Shown: positions 52,703 to 63,125 of the stretch, piece by piece
Position numbering within the stretch: position 1 is the stretch's first letter
Layout: the number at the start of each line of letters is the position of its first letter
Origin: Drosophila pseudoobscura
Lineage: Eukaryota > Arthropoda > Insecta > Diptera > Drosophilidae
Direction of reading: 5' to 3'
NCBI RefSeq assembly: GCF_009870125.1
Contig: NC_046681.1
Location: forward strand, 5,841,001-5,905,000
Length of the DNA stretch: 64,000 bases
The notes under the pieces: model-generated
What the model was told of the DNA's origin: nothing
The model's input: only the letters and a program-made list of their open reading frames with translations
Databases searched by the model: none
Program-made: the position numbers and the translations under genes

Positions 52703-54499
52703 ATGGCACGCGACGGCACACAAGGTGGGACCCAAGGGGCCACCCAGAGCCAGGCATCCAACATTTGGACGCAGGTGGAGAGCCAACCGATGGAGAGGAT
52801 CGTGTGGGGCAGATTGTACGGAAAGAATATCAAAATCAAATCGCTGGGTACGAGCTCCAACTACCGCATAGTGTATACGCATTCGTCCTTTTCTGTTGGT
52901 AACCATCCAAAAGTCTTTGTTCTTCGTGATCCTAAACAGTCCTATCATATGTTTTAATATATGTACTATGTATTCCCTATAGATCTGAACAATGACGAAT
53001 TCAAGGCTGGACGTGGAGAGGCGAATGACTTGGTCCTGACCCTCAAAGATTTGCCTGAGAAAATCCTGACGCGCATTTCCAAAGTGCATTTTATCATAAA
53101 GCGGGCAAATTGTGAGCTGACAAATCCGGTCTATATACAGGTAGATATATTATGGGTGCACCCTACCATTGTATACCTAAAGTCCTCATCTTTTGTTCTC
53201 CTGTTACCCAAGGACCTCTCACGCAATGGGACTTTTGTGAATAATGAAAAAATTGGCACCAATAACATGCGCATTTTGAAAAACGACGATGTCATATCAA
53301 TTGCCCATCCCACATACAAAGGTAAGGGGATCTGCCAGCAGCGGAGAGTCAGAGTGAAATTTGCAACTAATTTTGCACCTGCTTCCGCCCTTTGTAGCCT
53401 TTGTGTTCAAGGATCTCAGCCCGAATGAGGCCATCGGCCTGCCCGAAGAGATAACCAAAACGTATTCTGTAAATCGTAAACTGGGCTCGGGGGCCTACGG
53501 TCTGGTGCGTTTGGTGTATGAGACGCGCACCTGCCAACAGTTTGCCATGAAAATTGTTAAGAAAAATATGCTGGCGGGCAGTGCACGACCCAGCACGAAT
53601 CTCAGCGATCCCGAAAGGGTTCTCAATGAGGCAAAGATTATGAAAAACCTCACCCACCCTTGTGTGGTGCGTATGCATGATATTGTGGATAAACCGGACT
53701 CGGTTTATATGGTCCTGGAGTTTATGCGCGGTGGGGACTTGCTTAATCGCATCATCAGCAAAAAACTGCTGTCGGAGGAGACCTCAAAACTATATTTCTA
53801 CCAAATGTGCCATGCTGTTAAATATCTACACGATAGAGGTGGGTTTTGGGAACATTTCCAAGGAGTCTGATTGATTTTCTCCCTCTCCAGGCATCACACA
53901 TCGCGATTTGAAGCCAGATAATGTTTTGCTAGAGTCGGGGGATGAGGACACACTTCTCAAAGTCTCTGACTTTGGGCTAAGCAAGTTTGTACAAAAGGAC
54001 TCTGTGATGCGGACACTCTGTGGCACGCCGCTTTATGTGGCCCCTGAGGTTTTGATCACAGGCGGACGAGAGGCCTACACCAGGAAGGTGGACATTTGGA
54101 GCCTGGGTGTAGTTCTGTTTACCTGGTGGGATAATCTTTTTTTGTATACCCGTCTCAAGAACGCTTCTAACGGCTTTCTCCTGTTGCAGTCTCAGTGGCA
54201 CATTGCCCTTCTCCGATGAGTATGGCTCTCCAGCAGCTGAGCAAATAAAAAAGGGTAAATTTGCCTACCGACACCCTGCCTGGAAGGGTATATCGCAGCG
54301 TGCCAAGCTCTTGATAAATCAAATGCTCATTACGGATCCCAAGAAGCGACCCTCAATCGATGATGTACTGCAAGCCAATTGGCTGCGAGACACAAAAGTG
54401 CTGCAGAAGGCCAAGCAGCTAATGAAACTCGACAGCATGGAGATCGATGAGGTAGAGAATAATTTCCTGGAGCCACCCACCAAGCGTTCGCGGCGATAG
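52703..54499 (+). CDS. lok: Loki, checkpoint kinase 2 (Chk2), six exons
   Basis: Nuclear Ser/Thr kinase activated by ATM/ATR after DNA damage; drives p53-dependent apoptosis and meiotic and embryonic checkpoints. Exons: 52703-52847, 52983-53140, 53213-53321, 53398-53838, 53891-54125, 54190-54499, giving 465 residues. An N-terminal SQ/TQ cluster has six sites in residues 6-28. The FHA domain spans about 50-137, with GRGEAND and SRNGTFVN motifs. The kinase domain starts near 160: glycine loop LGSGAYG (166-172), catalytic Lys189, HRDLKPDN (288-295), DFG (311-313), and an activation loop with [12 protein letters not shown]. The C-terminal PPTKRSRR is a likely nuclear signal. The ATG at 52703 opens MARDG, as in D. 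melanogaster; the upstream extension has no ATG. Intron 2 (72 bp) lacks an in-frame stop. Confidence 0.97.
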
Positions 54500-55540
54500 C
54501 TAAGCGGGAAAAGGTTTTAATTTTCTGGAAAAATTAAGAGGACATTTTTCCCACCCCAAAAAAAAACCCTCTGCCGCAGCCAAGACGATACGCTCTGTTT
54601 TTGCGTGAAATGTGTTTCGAAATCAAGTATTTTTTTGCGGTTGTTTAGTTTTTACGTTTTGTTTGTTGTAAGATAGCCACAAATCAACCTGTTGATTGGC
54701 ATTTAGTTGTACATAAGAAAACCATTATATCCTTAAGGAATGGTATGTTTTTTCCTGATGACCCAGTACTTGGCCTTTTACATAACTCTGCTTGCGTAAG
54801 GGATCCCCCACTGACAGGACAGGACATCAAAGACACCAAAACTGAAGCATTGTTCCGATCAGATCATATAAGACCATTCCAAATGATGATTGTTTAGTAA
54901 CTAAACACAAATTATTAATTAGAATTACAATCTGACTTTTTGGTTGCAAATTACCCGAGAGCCTTTGAAATAAAGATTTTGAATTTATACAACGAATTTA
55001 TGGAAAGTGGAATTTATATTTTTATATATGAAGATTATAAGTAAATTCTATTAGCAGTAGTTGTGTCATATTTTTGTCAAGTTAACAAAGAATTTCTATT
55101 AGACATTTAAACGTTTTCTTGAACAGTTGAAAGAAAAATGTAATAGACCCCAAAATAGGCAACCCCATTTAAAGTCGAAAATTGTGTTTTTTATGTTCCT
55201 TAAGGAAACTGATTTGAAAATAAAAGAAAGGATACATCTCCAGTGTTTTCCCAAATGGTTTATAACAAAATCATAAAGCCATTTTGTTCTTGAGCCATGT
55301 TTAAAGAATATATGATTAGATTTATAATGTTAAACAGTGTTACAGGCAAGTCTCAAGACAATATTTAATTTGTTCATTTCTTTCAACAAGAAAAAAAATA
55401 CTCTTAAAAAAATATCTTCACGAATTTGTATTAATATAATACAAATCCCTTGAAGTAAAGTGCATTTCTTGTATATAAATGGTAAACAAATATCACTTGA
55501 ATCAGGACAGGTCCTAATATTGCAAAAAATATATAAAAAC
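54500..55540. other. 3' regions of the convergent genes lok and vls
   Basis: Tail-to-tail interval of about 1 kb. The lok side has AATAAA at 54969-54974. The vls side, read on the minus strand, has ATTAAA (TTTAAT at 55364-55369). No further gene is seen. Confidence 0.6.
54969..54974 (+). terminator. lok: Candidate lok poly(A) signal AATAAA
   Basis: First canonical AATAAA after the lok stop codon, 470 bp downstream. Actual cleavage is not visible. Confidence 0.55.
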
Positions 55541-56766
55541 CTAAGGTATAATATGTTTGACCATTTTACGGCCATGTCCAATGGTAAGTAGTGTCTGTGA
55601 ATCTGTCCAAACGGAGTCCGTCAGACGGTCATGCGTGTCCTTATTTGTATAGATAATCTCATGGCTCCCATTCATTTTGGCTATCTTCACGCCAGCAGGC
55701 TGATTGCTCATGACAGCCAAATGGGGTCTGCAAATAAAGGAAAATGGTTAGCTCTTCCGTACATTTCTAAGCATATATTACATCTGGAGCCGCACCCATT
55801 GATCGAAAGCTCTGAGATAATGCTGTCATCAAAGTACTTCATCGTCTCTTGGAACTTCTTGGGTACACGAATGTCTATGGTATGGACATTCCCATCGAAA
55901 TCACCAAAGTAAATGTAGTTATCGCCCTGGAGCTCCGTGGGCCCTGCCCAGGCGGCACAGGTGAAGCTAATCATACGAGTAGTGTCGTTGTAGAGGGTCA
56001 TGGAAGATGGTGCCACGGCACGAGCGTCCCAAATGCGGGCACAACCCCCACGATCACAGGTAACAAACTGGTCGCAAGTGCTCAGAGGTGTGGCCATGCC
56101 CGTGAGTTTGTCCGTGTGGGCATAGTTTGTGCGGTAAGAGCTCTCCAGATCTGCCCCAGCGAAGTTCCAAATCTAAAAGAAAGCGTTCCTGGTGATTAAA
56201 GAATCTCTAGTCCCTATAGAACTTACATTTATTGTACCATCTGGAGATGCGGTTACTGCCATTTTTTGATCCGCCTTGAACACACTCAAATGGCTAATGG
56301 CCGATGGATGGGCTGCAGATTCGCCGATCATAAAAAGGCAATACGGGGATACGGGATTCCGCACCTTTGAGTATGTGGACCAGACCTGCAGTTTGGTATC
56401 TCCCAGTGCCGCCAGCAGCACGTTGTTTTCCGCATAGCGAACAATGTTCACCGTGTGGGTTGACTGCAGTTTGAAGTCCGCATTATTCTCGGTCATGTGC
56501 TTCGCATTGTCCTCCGAGTGGCCAAAGAACACGCCCCACCACTCGCAACCTTTCCGGCGATTGGTGGCGAGAGCAAAGTGGTTATGTTCGTTGACGCTAA
56601 TGCTGTCCCAGCAGCTATGCAGCCGAATCGAAAGATTCTCCAAGCGTGCACTCAGATCGGCAGCGTTGAGATTGGGATATTCGAGGTTGCCGGCCAGCTC
56701 TATGTTTGGCGGCGGTTGGTGGCTATCAGGCTTGCGATATAGCTTAGAGATTTTTTGGGGAAACAT
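55541..56766 (-). CDS. vls: Valois, WD40 protein (MEP50/WDR77-like), three exons
   Basis: WD40 propeller partner of the arginine methyltransferase Capsuleen (PRMT5); together they methylate Sm and germ-plasm proteins and anchor Tudor during pole plasm assembly. Minus-strand exons: 56766-56227 (180 codons), 56172-55796, 55727-55541, with introns of 54 and 68 bp, giving 367 residues. WD-type strands are visible: LLAALGDTKLQVWS (about 118-130), ASPDGTINIWNF across the first junction (about 173-184), FVTCDRGGCARIWDAR, and IYFGDFDGNVHTIDI. The frame after exon 2 fixes the donor as ATGG|GTGCGG (intron begins 55795). A nearby GAT|GTAATA would end the protein early. The ATG at 56766 has a good AAAATG context; the open frame extends upstream only to a TTG. 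Identification rests on propeller sequence, length and synteny. Confidence 0.9.
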
Positions 56767-57234
56767 TTTATTCGAAAACAAATTAACAGCGGGCGGGGGC
56801 AAAAAAAAATAAAAATCACAACAAGAAGACCAATGTGGCGGCCAGGGATGGGTAAAAGGAAATCCGCCGCCCGATTGTTATATCGATATAGCGATGCATC
56901 TTGCGATGGTTTGCAACTCAATCGGATTCGAACTACTTCAAGTACGAGTCCAGTCAAGTCTGGAAACACACAACGATTAATTTGTATTAACCCAAAAAAC
57001 GCTCGCAATTGGATCCCAAAATTATATTAATATGATAACTGTGGCGTTCAGTCTGTGGCATTAAATGTTTCATTTAAGACACCTCGTAAACGGATCGTTT
57101 GAGTTAAATGTATGGCTTTTGGTTTATAACGTTATCTGTCCATGGGAGGGGGTGAGGTGAGACTGCTCTCGCGAAATTAATACTTGTTTAGTGGCTCCAC
57201 CTGAAATTTTCAATGCATCCCAATAAATACATAC
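56767..57234. promoter_or_regulatory. vls: vls 5' region and promoter
   Basis: A perfect DRE (TATCGATA, 56881-56888) lies about 115 bp upstream of the vls ATG, with a CCATCCCTGG motif-7-like sequence on the minus strand near 56841-56850. Beyond about 57000 nothing is recognised up to the coding-like fragments at 57235. Confidence 0.5.
56881..56888 (-). promoter_or_regulatory. vls: DRE box TATCGATA upstream of vls
   Basis: Exact DRE in TTATATCGATATAGCG, 115 bp before the vls start codon. This spacing suits a core-promoter-proximal DREF/BEAF-32 site. Confidence 0.65.
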
Positions 57235-57489
57235 CTAGTCTATTATAATGTTTAATATATCTTCATAATCAGGATCGTCTGGATCGTCGGTGCCAATTTT
57301 CAGACTCCAAGGAAAAAACTCTCTTCATGTTTCGCCCCAAGTGTCGGCTGTCTTCTACCGTCATTTTAATGTTGTTCTTGGGATCTTGGGCTTAGCATCT
57401 CCTGTTTGCTTTGCTTTTTCAGCAAGCGCTCGCCAGCACTGCAGCTCTGCAGCAGGATCGCATATACATTGACGACCGCTGTGCTTCAT
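57235..57489 (-). other. Possible small gene or remnant on the minus strand (two open halves in one frame)
   Basis: On the minus strand an ATG at 57489 opens 42 codons to a TGA at 57363-57361 (product rich in Ala/Lys/Pro, beginning MKHSGRQCICDPAAE). Farther on in the same frame, 57309-57235 reads an acidic tail ending GTDDPDDPDYEDILNIIID and a TAG. The roughly 55 bp between them holds stops and ends TTTTTTCCTTGGAG, which resembles a splice acceptor. No GT donor falls before the first stop, so the two halves do not join cleanly. I do not recognise the product. It may be a 42-codon small ORF, an eroded gene, or chance. Confidence 0.25.
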
Positions 57490-57634
57490 TAAGATCTAAT
57501 TAGACACTTTTAAATTCCGTCCGTCCGTGGTCACCATTTATTTCCTGAATTTTTCCGTGGCGACGCCAAAACATAACGGATCTTCTGCCCAGGGCTGCAG
57601 AATCGATTCAATAGTATCAAAAGAATATTTTTAA

Positions 57635-57853
57635 ATATATTATTTATTTTATTATTATATTATATTACAATTTCGATCTTATCGAATCGCAAATGCAAGT
57701 GAAGTGAAGACGGATAGCCTCCAGAAGCAACATACGGGCACGGTACAGGCCAAAGGTACTCTCACTCCGAAGCCCAAGGAGCAGCAGACCCAACAACCGG
57801 TCAGCGCAGGTTCCTGTGCCGGCAATGTGTGGGAGGAGGAAGTTAATATCTAA
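57635..57853 (+). pseudogene. Orphan coding-like fragment without a start codon
   Basis: The frame is open from 57635 to a TAA at 57851-57853 but contains no ATG. Its last 50 codons have natural composition (…GTLTPKPKEQQTQQPVSAG, ending NVWEEEVNI). Upstream it dissolves into an AT-rich run with no good splice acceptor. It looks like the 3' end of a broken gene or a truncated copy. A separate candidate acceptor, CCTTTTTAG, ends at 57907. The family is not recognised. Confidence 0.3.
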
Positions 57854-57978
57854 CGTTGCTGCTGGTCCACACCCACCGCCCCTTCTGCCAATATTTTACC
57901 TTTTTAGAACATTCCAAAGAGTGCCAATTGTGGATGGCGAGCTAAAAAAAATGGATTAACTTTTTAAAGCGACCGGAA

Positions 57979-58863
57979 ATGTTAGACGGAAAGATAAACT
58001 TCGTGTCGCACTTGACATATTTCCAGAACGAACCTTTTTGCATCATGATAGATGAGTATCATATCCCTCATTTGGTAAGTGTTCTACTCCACCATCTCCA
58101 CCTCCTGATCCAGCTGCTTCGGAAAATTATAATTAAAAACTATATATTTACAGACATTTCTTCCGACACCAAAGTGGAAAGTGCTGGCGATAGCTGCAAG
58201 CAACGTGTCAGCTACGGCATTCCAATATTTGTACATTCGTGTGGTAACAACCTGCTGGCGGTGGTGCCTGGCCTTTGCCAGGCCAATCTAGACATGATTA
58301 GTAGATGTGCAACCAAATTCCACATTTTCTCCATTTTATGGGATAAACGACATATGGTAAAGGTCATGGTGAGGCACCTGTTAACAGACACTACATTAAG
58401 TCTCTTATATGGCCAAACATATTTGGTAACGAAATTACAAAATGTTCCAGAGTTGGCCACCTCGATGAGCGATAAGTTACGCGTGTGCTGCCAAAACGAA
58501 GTGCTGATGTTCGGGAAAACGCTGCAACGCTATTTTAGCAAATCAAGGATCCTTTGATAGCCCATAACATAAATAGCGACAAATTGGAGTCCTTGGTCAC
58601 AGCCCTTGGCCAGAAAGTTTTAGAAATAATGGTATATGCAGCGAACCTGCACCCACAAGAGGAGCTTCGGCGGTGCCCTCTATATTACTTGGCCCGTGTG
58701 GTGGGAATAATAAATTTAGTGACCACTCCCAAACCATGAATGTTTTGGGTTGTGAAACAATATTAGAGCCCACATACGAGGCTTGGGATCTTAGTTTAAT
58801 CTGCAATGAGGTCAGCTCAAAGTCTGGTTGCTATCGAAATATTCGGTTCAACTCAACTGTTTA
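57979..58863 (+). pseudogene. Frameshifted open frame, unrecognised family
   Basis: An ATG at 57979 opens a frame that runs to 58074, where CATTTG|GTAAGT is a strong donor. TATTTACAG at 58146-58154 is a matching acceptor, with exon bases starting at 58155. After the acceptor the long frame (58155-58557, rich in Cys, Leu and Val, e.g. YGIPIFVHSCGNNLLAVVPG) is out of phase with the first exon. A further frame change is needed near 58545 to continue into the frame ending 58739, and another to reach the one ending 58863. Amino-acid composition is natural throughout, so this looks like a once-coding gene with several frame disruptions. It could instead be a live gene plus sequencing errors. I cannot name the family. 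Confidence 0.4.
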
Positions 58864-59162
58864 AAATTCAATTCTAACAAATTTAAATATACTGGGGCAA
58901 TTTTTTTATTTTGCACGAACCAAGCTTCAAAAAAATCATTTTTATTTCATCACGGTTATATTGAAATTCTTGTATTCGGACGATGAGAGTAGAATTTCCT
59001 TTGTTTTCTGGAGCTGCTAACCGCTCCAAAGGTCTATAGGTAAACACGATCGTGAACTCATATTCAATACACGTGAACATTTACTATATAGTACATACCT
59101 TACAACTTCCGTAGATTGTAATTTTCTTAGCACTCTCATCATTTTCCATCTTCCCACCTTTC

Positions 59163-59305
59163 CCCTCGGTGCGAAATTAAACCTCCGCAACGTGTTTTCT
59201 CTTCGTAGCACCCTTAAATCCCCGCAACAAATCCTTCTGCCTCTCGGAGCGCACTTAAACCTCCGTATCCCAAATCTTCTCTTCGGAGCGAACTTAAAAC
59301 TCCGA
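59163..59305. repeat. ~40 bp tandem repeat, four copies
   Basis: A unit near CTCTTCGGAGCGNACTTAAA followed by NCTCCG and an AACAAATCTT-like spacer repeats at about 59163, 59201, 59241 and 59281. Copies three and four are the most alike (CTCGGAGCGCACTTAAACCTCCG versus CTTCGGAGCGAACTTAAAACTCCG). Confidence 0.75.
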
Positions 59306-59597
59306 CATAAAGATTTATGCCTGAAAATCACTAATCATCGGCAGTATGGTATGAAATCTATCACTGAGCGCAGAGGAAGTTGTGCTCTATTTCATAGCGA
59401 TCGTTTCTTTGCTGCTGTAGTGTCCTATCCATTAAAAATGATAATCAAAAGCATACATTTCTCTCGCTTTCTCCACATTACATATTTAAATCTGGTCTCA
59501 CGGTCTGAGCCTGAAGTGTAGTTGAATGCGACTACAAGAGATGTGCACGATAGATCGATACACTCCAAGCGATGATACGAAAACGATATATAAATCA

Positions 59598-59607
59598 AAC
59601 AGCTGTT
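59598..59607. promoter_or_regulatory. bwa: Core-promoter motif 5 box AACAGCTGTT
   Basis: Exact match to the Ohler motif 5 consensus AWCAGCTGWT found in Drosophila core promoters. A TCAGTT initiator-like sequence follows at 59662-59667, about 385 bp before the bwa ATG. This suggests a bwa transcription start near 59664. Confidence 0.5.
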
Positions 59608-60047
59608 CCGACGACGGTTAAACAATTTCATTTGTTATTGTTCTCCTCGCCCTCGGTCGTGTCAGTTCTGGCGCGCTATATATTTTCAAGTTCAAATTTT
59701 TTTTTCGTTACTCCGCATTAGCATAAACTTTGTACGCTTGAGTAATTTATAGGATAGAAGGTCAACCCCTAGAGCAGAATTTACCGTTTCTTATATAATT
59801 ATCGAAATAGAGGCGCGGCAAAATAAATGCAGGTCACGAAATTATTAAAAAAGAAACGCAAATGACTGCAGTGCTGCGCGAATTATGCCAATTGCAGCGA
59901 CAACAACAACAAAGAACTTAAAAAGTGCCTTCATCTCGCATAAAACAGCGAAAATAACACATCAAATCGAGTTTGCAACGCGGCAACTAAAATAATTTAA
60001 GAACTGAACTCTTTCAATTTCGAACAAAGACCTGAAGCAGCAGCAGC

Positions 60048-63000
60048 ATGGGTGGTGCTGGTGGCGGAGGGCTGGGCAGTGTGGGAGGGGGCGGTTTATT
60101 GGACATCTATGCCATAGCCTGGGAGCATCTCAGACCCGGAAGTTCGCCCGTTGATTGGTGTGAGGGCAATTATTTAATATCATCGAATATAGCCGAGTTT
60201 GTGAATACGGTGCGTATAAGCAATTTATTTTAAATATATAATAGATAAATGTTGTGTAAATAAATATACCGTCATATGAGTGTGTGTGTGAGTGATTTTG
60301 CCCTAGTTATTATGTTGAAGTCTTGCAGATAGGGTAGCATGATTTCGAGAAGATGTTTGCCAATAGAGAAGACAAAATAATGCAAATATATTTTTGTTGA
60401 TCCGAACGTCTATCGTCTATATTCTTTAATAAAAATCTTTTCAAGAACAGCTCTCTGTGTTAACTATTTTGTTTGTAAAGATAATATAATAAAACTCAAT
60501 AATCTGCATTTTATTGTTTAAGGCCCACCGAAGTTTGATCCAAATCTGAGAACTTCCATCGAAGTAAACAATCTCAAAGGGTATCAAACACTTCGACACC
60601 TGTGTCTAGCCCTTCGTCTCTGTCTTCGGCTCTACTGTAACAAAGGCAGCTGCAATTTTGCCTCACACTAGAACTCAAAACACAAACACACACTCACACT
60701 CACTCTGTGTGTGTGAGCTCAAACACGCGCTGTGCCAGGCCTTGACCTTTTTCCACAGGCCAGAGCGAGACCATATGTAATGCGAATGTAATGATGCTGT
60801 TAGCCACGCTTCGCCTTGGGAGAAGAAAGAGGATGGCGGCAGGTGCTGAAGAGGTGCATGCAAATGGTGATTTTTCTTGTTCCCAGTTTCTTTTTCGCAG
60901 AATTCGGTTGAAAGTGGAATTAAGAAAAGGCGACTGATGTCTTAATCTGTGAGGATTATAAAGCGTTCAGTGTAAAGTCCAACCAAAAATGCTATCACAC
61001 AAATTACAGCCTTTTCTTGTATAATAGTTCATTCCCTTTCAAACAAATGTAAGCGGAAGTGGAAATGAGAACAAGGCTGTTTGACACGCTTTTGCAGGGG
61101 TTTTCTATAGGGGGGCAAGTTTTTCCTTATGCACAAGTGGGTTTTCGCAGTGCGACATTTTGTAGGAGCCTCTAGTTTCTTATCGCCTCAAGGGAAGGGT
61201 ATGTACGGGTACCAGGGGGTACGGGTTACAGTCTAAATATTTATGGATTTTCCTTTAAACTACGCACTGCTGAAGTTTCCCCCGTTATACGATGGGGATG
61301 GTACCCGGTACTGCGTCTCACTCACTTTTATTCCTTCTTATCAAATAATAATCGGAACAACCCTTTACCGCCCACAGAGCTGGGGCTTCAATAAACAAAG
61401 AAGAAACGTATGACGCCATGAAGTCCACTCGAAGTGTTAGACAAAGATCTTTGTCTGTTTGTATGTTGGTTATTCCTAGGGGAAGTAGGAGGAATAGCTG
61501 GAATATCTTTAATATGGCGTATAGTTTTGACCAGTACATAATTGCCTAATTTTTTAGGAACTTGGTGTCAGGATATGTGTAGAAGACGTTTACCCAAAGA
61601 GATATTTAAGGGAGGTTTATCATTGGTTAAAGAAAAACGAACCACAAAAAATTACAAAGCGAACCCCTTTAGGTACATTTGCACCTAATATCGCACCTCT
61701 ATGTAAAAGTTTAATGTTATCCCCTCAAACCCTACACTTTTCACACTTATTTCACAAACAATTGCATATATTTTATTGCTTAGAAATAATTATACAATTC
61801 CCGCAATGTTTTTAAAAACTTTGACCCCCAAAAAGGTTATCAATCTAGAGCACTCTCTACGATTATACCGCCACTTAATGAACTCGTAATATTATGTTCA
61901 CGCACTATCATCAATTCTTTGTGTATTCTGACAAATGGGGGCAAATAGAAGACTTTTGGATAATGGTGTATTATAGAACAGCAGAGGGAATTACTGATGA
62001 TACGCCTGGGGGTTGGGCCTTCCGTTTGCTAACGATAATCGGTCGGTTGGTCAGACTTGTAATTGATTTTCGTTGTCGTGAGTAAGCGTCAGGGGCAGGG
62101 ACTGTGTGGGACTGTTGTTTAAAACGCATTTTGGCCTTTGTTTTAATGGAGTTGCTTCAGAAAAGTGAATGACCCCCTGCCCTGACTGCACTCCACTCCA
62201 CAACAAAAGAAAGCGGCTTTACTTTTGATGAAATCACAAAAGTCAAGAGCTGTAATAAAATGTATATATGGAAGATACAATCTGGAGTGACTCTCCCCTT
62301 TTCTAGCCCCATTTCGTTATCAATTATTTCCATAGAACATGAATATGAAAATGCTTTCCCCACCATATAGTAGATGTGATAATTGATTCATTTCTCGCTT
62401 TGTTGCCCACACAAAATAATTATTAATTGCATTTAATTCAATTTGCTCTGCAATTTACGTGACAAGCTGGAATGACACGTACAAAATAAAGAAATTGGAG
62501 ACAAAGGATGGGTTTCTGTTTGGTGTAAAGAACTCTTTGGTTGGAAATATGAGTATGAAAGAACTTTGATCATGAATGGGAACTCATTGTTTGTCACACT
62601 GTACAGTCCTTACTATATCGACCTCTAATGTCCATTTACTTTCAATCCACAGTTTAGCAATTTCCTATTCATTCTACTCCCCCCTGTGCTGATGATGCTG
62701 TTCAAGGAGTACGGACGATTTGTGACCCCTGGCATCCATGTGATATGGCTTCTATTAATCGTCGTTGGACTCAGTTCAATGTACTTTCATGCCACCTTAA
62801 GTCTGATTGGCCAACTGCTTGACGAACTGGCCATACTCTGGGTCTTTATGGCGGCCTTCTCGCTGTTCTATCCGAAGCGCTACTATCCCAAGTTTGTGAA
62901 GAACGATCGGTGAGTGCCTGTGCCAAAAAAAACAAAGACTTTTACTATCTACAAAAGCTAACCACCTTATTTTATTTTATCTTTTAGGAAAACCTTTAGT

Positions 63001-63125
63001 TGGCTCATGCTGCTTTCGGCGATTGCTGCCACGGCACTATCTTGGTGGAAGCCAGTCGTTAATGCCTTTGTACTGATGTTCATGGGTGTGCCGACCATGC
63101 TAATGCTCTACAGGGAGCTTCAGAG
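60048..63125 (+). CDS. bwa: Brain washing, alkaline ceramidase (first three exons; gene runs off the window)
   Basis: Multi-pass membrane amidase that hydrolyses ceramide to sphingosine and fatty acid (ACER family, ER/Golgi). Exons seen: 60048-60209, 62653-62909, 62988-63125, giving 185 codons plus two bases; the 3' exons lie beyond 64000. The family metal/catalytic residues are present: DWCEGN (36-41) matches the DWCExN calcium motif, and Ser96, His100 and Asp111 have the SxxxH(x10)D spacing of the zinc site. Hydrophobic segments lie at about 58-70, 84-95, 104-124 and 140-175. A Gly-rich N-terminal stretch (2-18) precedes the conserved core. The C-terminal pair of zinc histidines is not in the window. 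All donors and acceptors are GT-AG. Intron 1 is 2443 bp. The ATG at 60048 follows a CAG repeat and is the first in frame. Confidence 0.92.
60210..62652 (+). other. bwa: bwa intron 1
   Basis: GTGCGT donor at 60210 and CACAG acceptor ending at 62652. It contains CA/GT-rich DNA at 60681-60717 (ACACACACTCAC…GTGTGTGTGAG) and a duplicated GGTAC-rich patch at 61200-61310. Open frames are short and unsupported, and I see no nested gene. Confidence 0.75.

Larger units (their letters stand above)
58864..59661. other. Intergenic DNA and bwa upstream region
   Basis: It contains a 40 bp tandem repeat (59163-59305) and, near 59550-59607, an ATCGATAC sequence and a motif 5 box. No gene is supported; short frames over the repeat reflect its periodicity. 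Confidence 0.5.

Noticed and set aside
56767..56802. Upstream extension of vls by 12 residues
   Set aside because: The extension starts at a TTG, not an ATG; the ATG at 56766 gives 367 residues and a better context.
56915..56945. Possible tRNA gene from a B-box-like GTTCGAATCC on the minus strand
   Set aside because: No A box, no acceptor or anticodon stem pairing could be laid out around it.
59017..59331. Arg-rich minus-strand frame of about 100 codons
   Set aside because: Reflects the 40 bp tandem repeat read in one frame.
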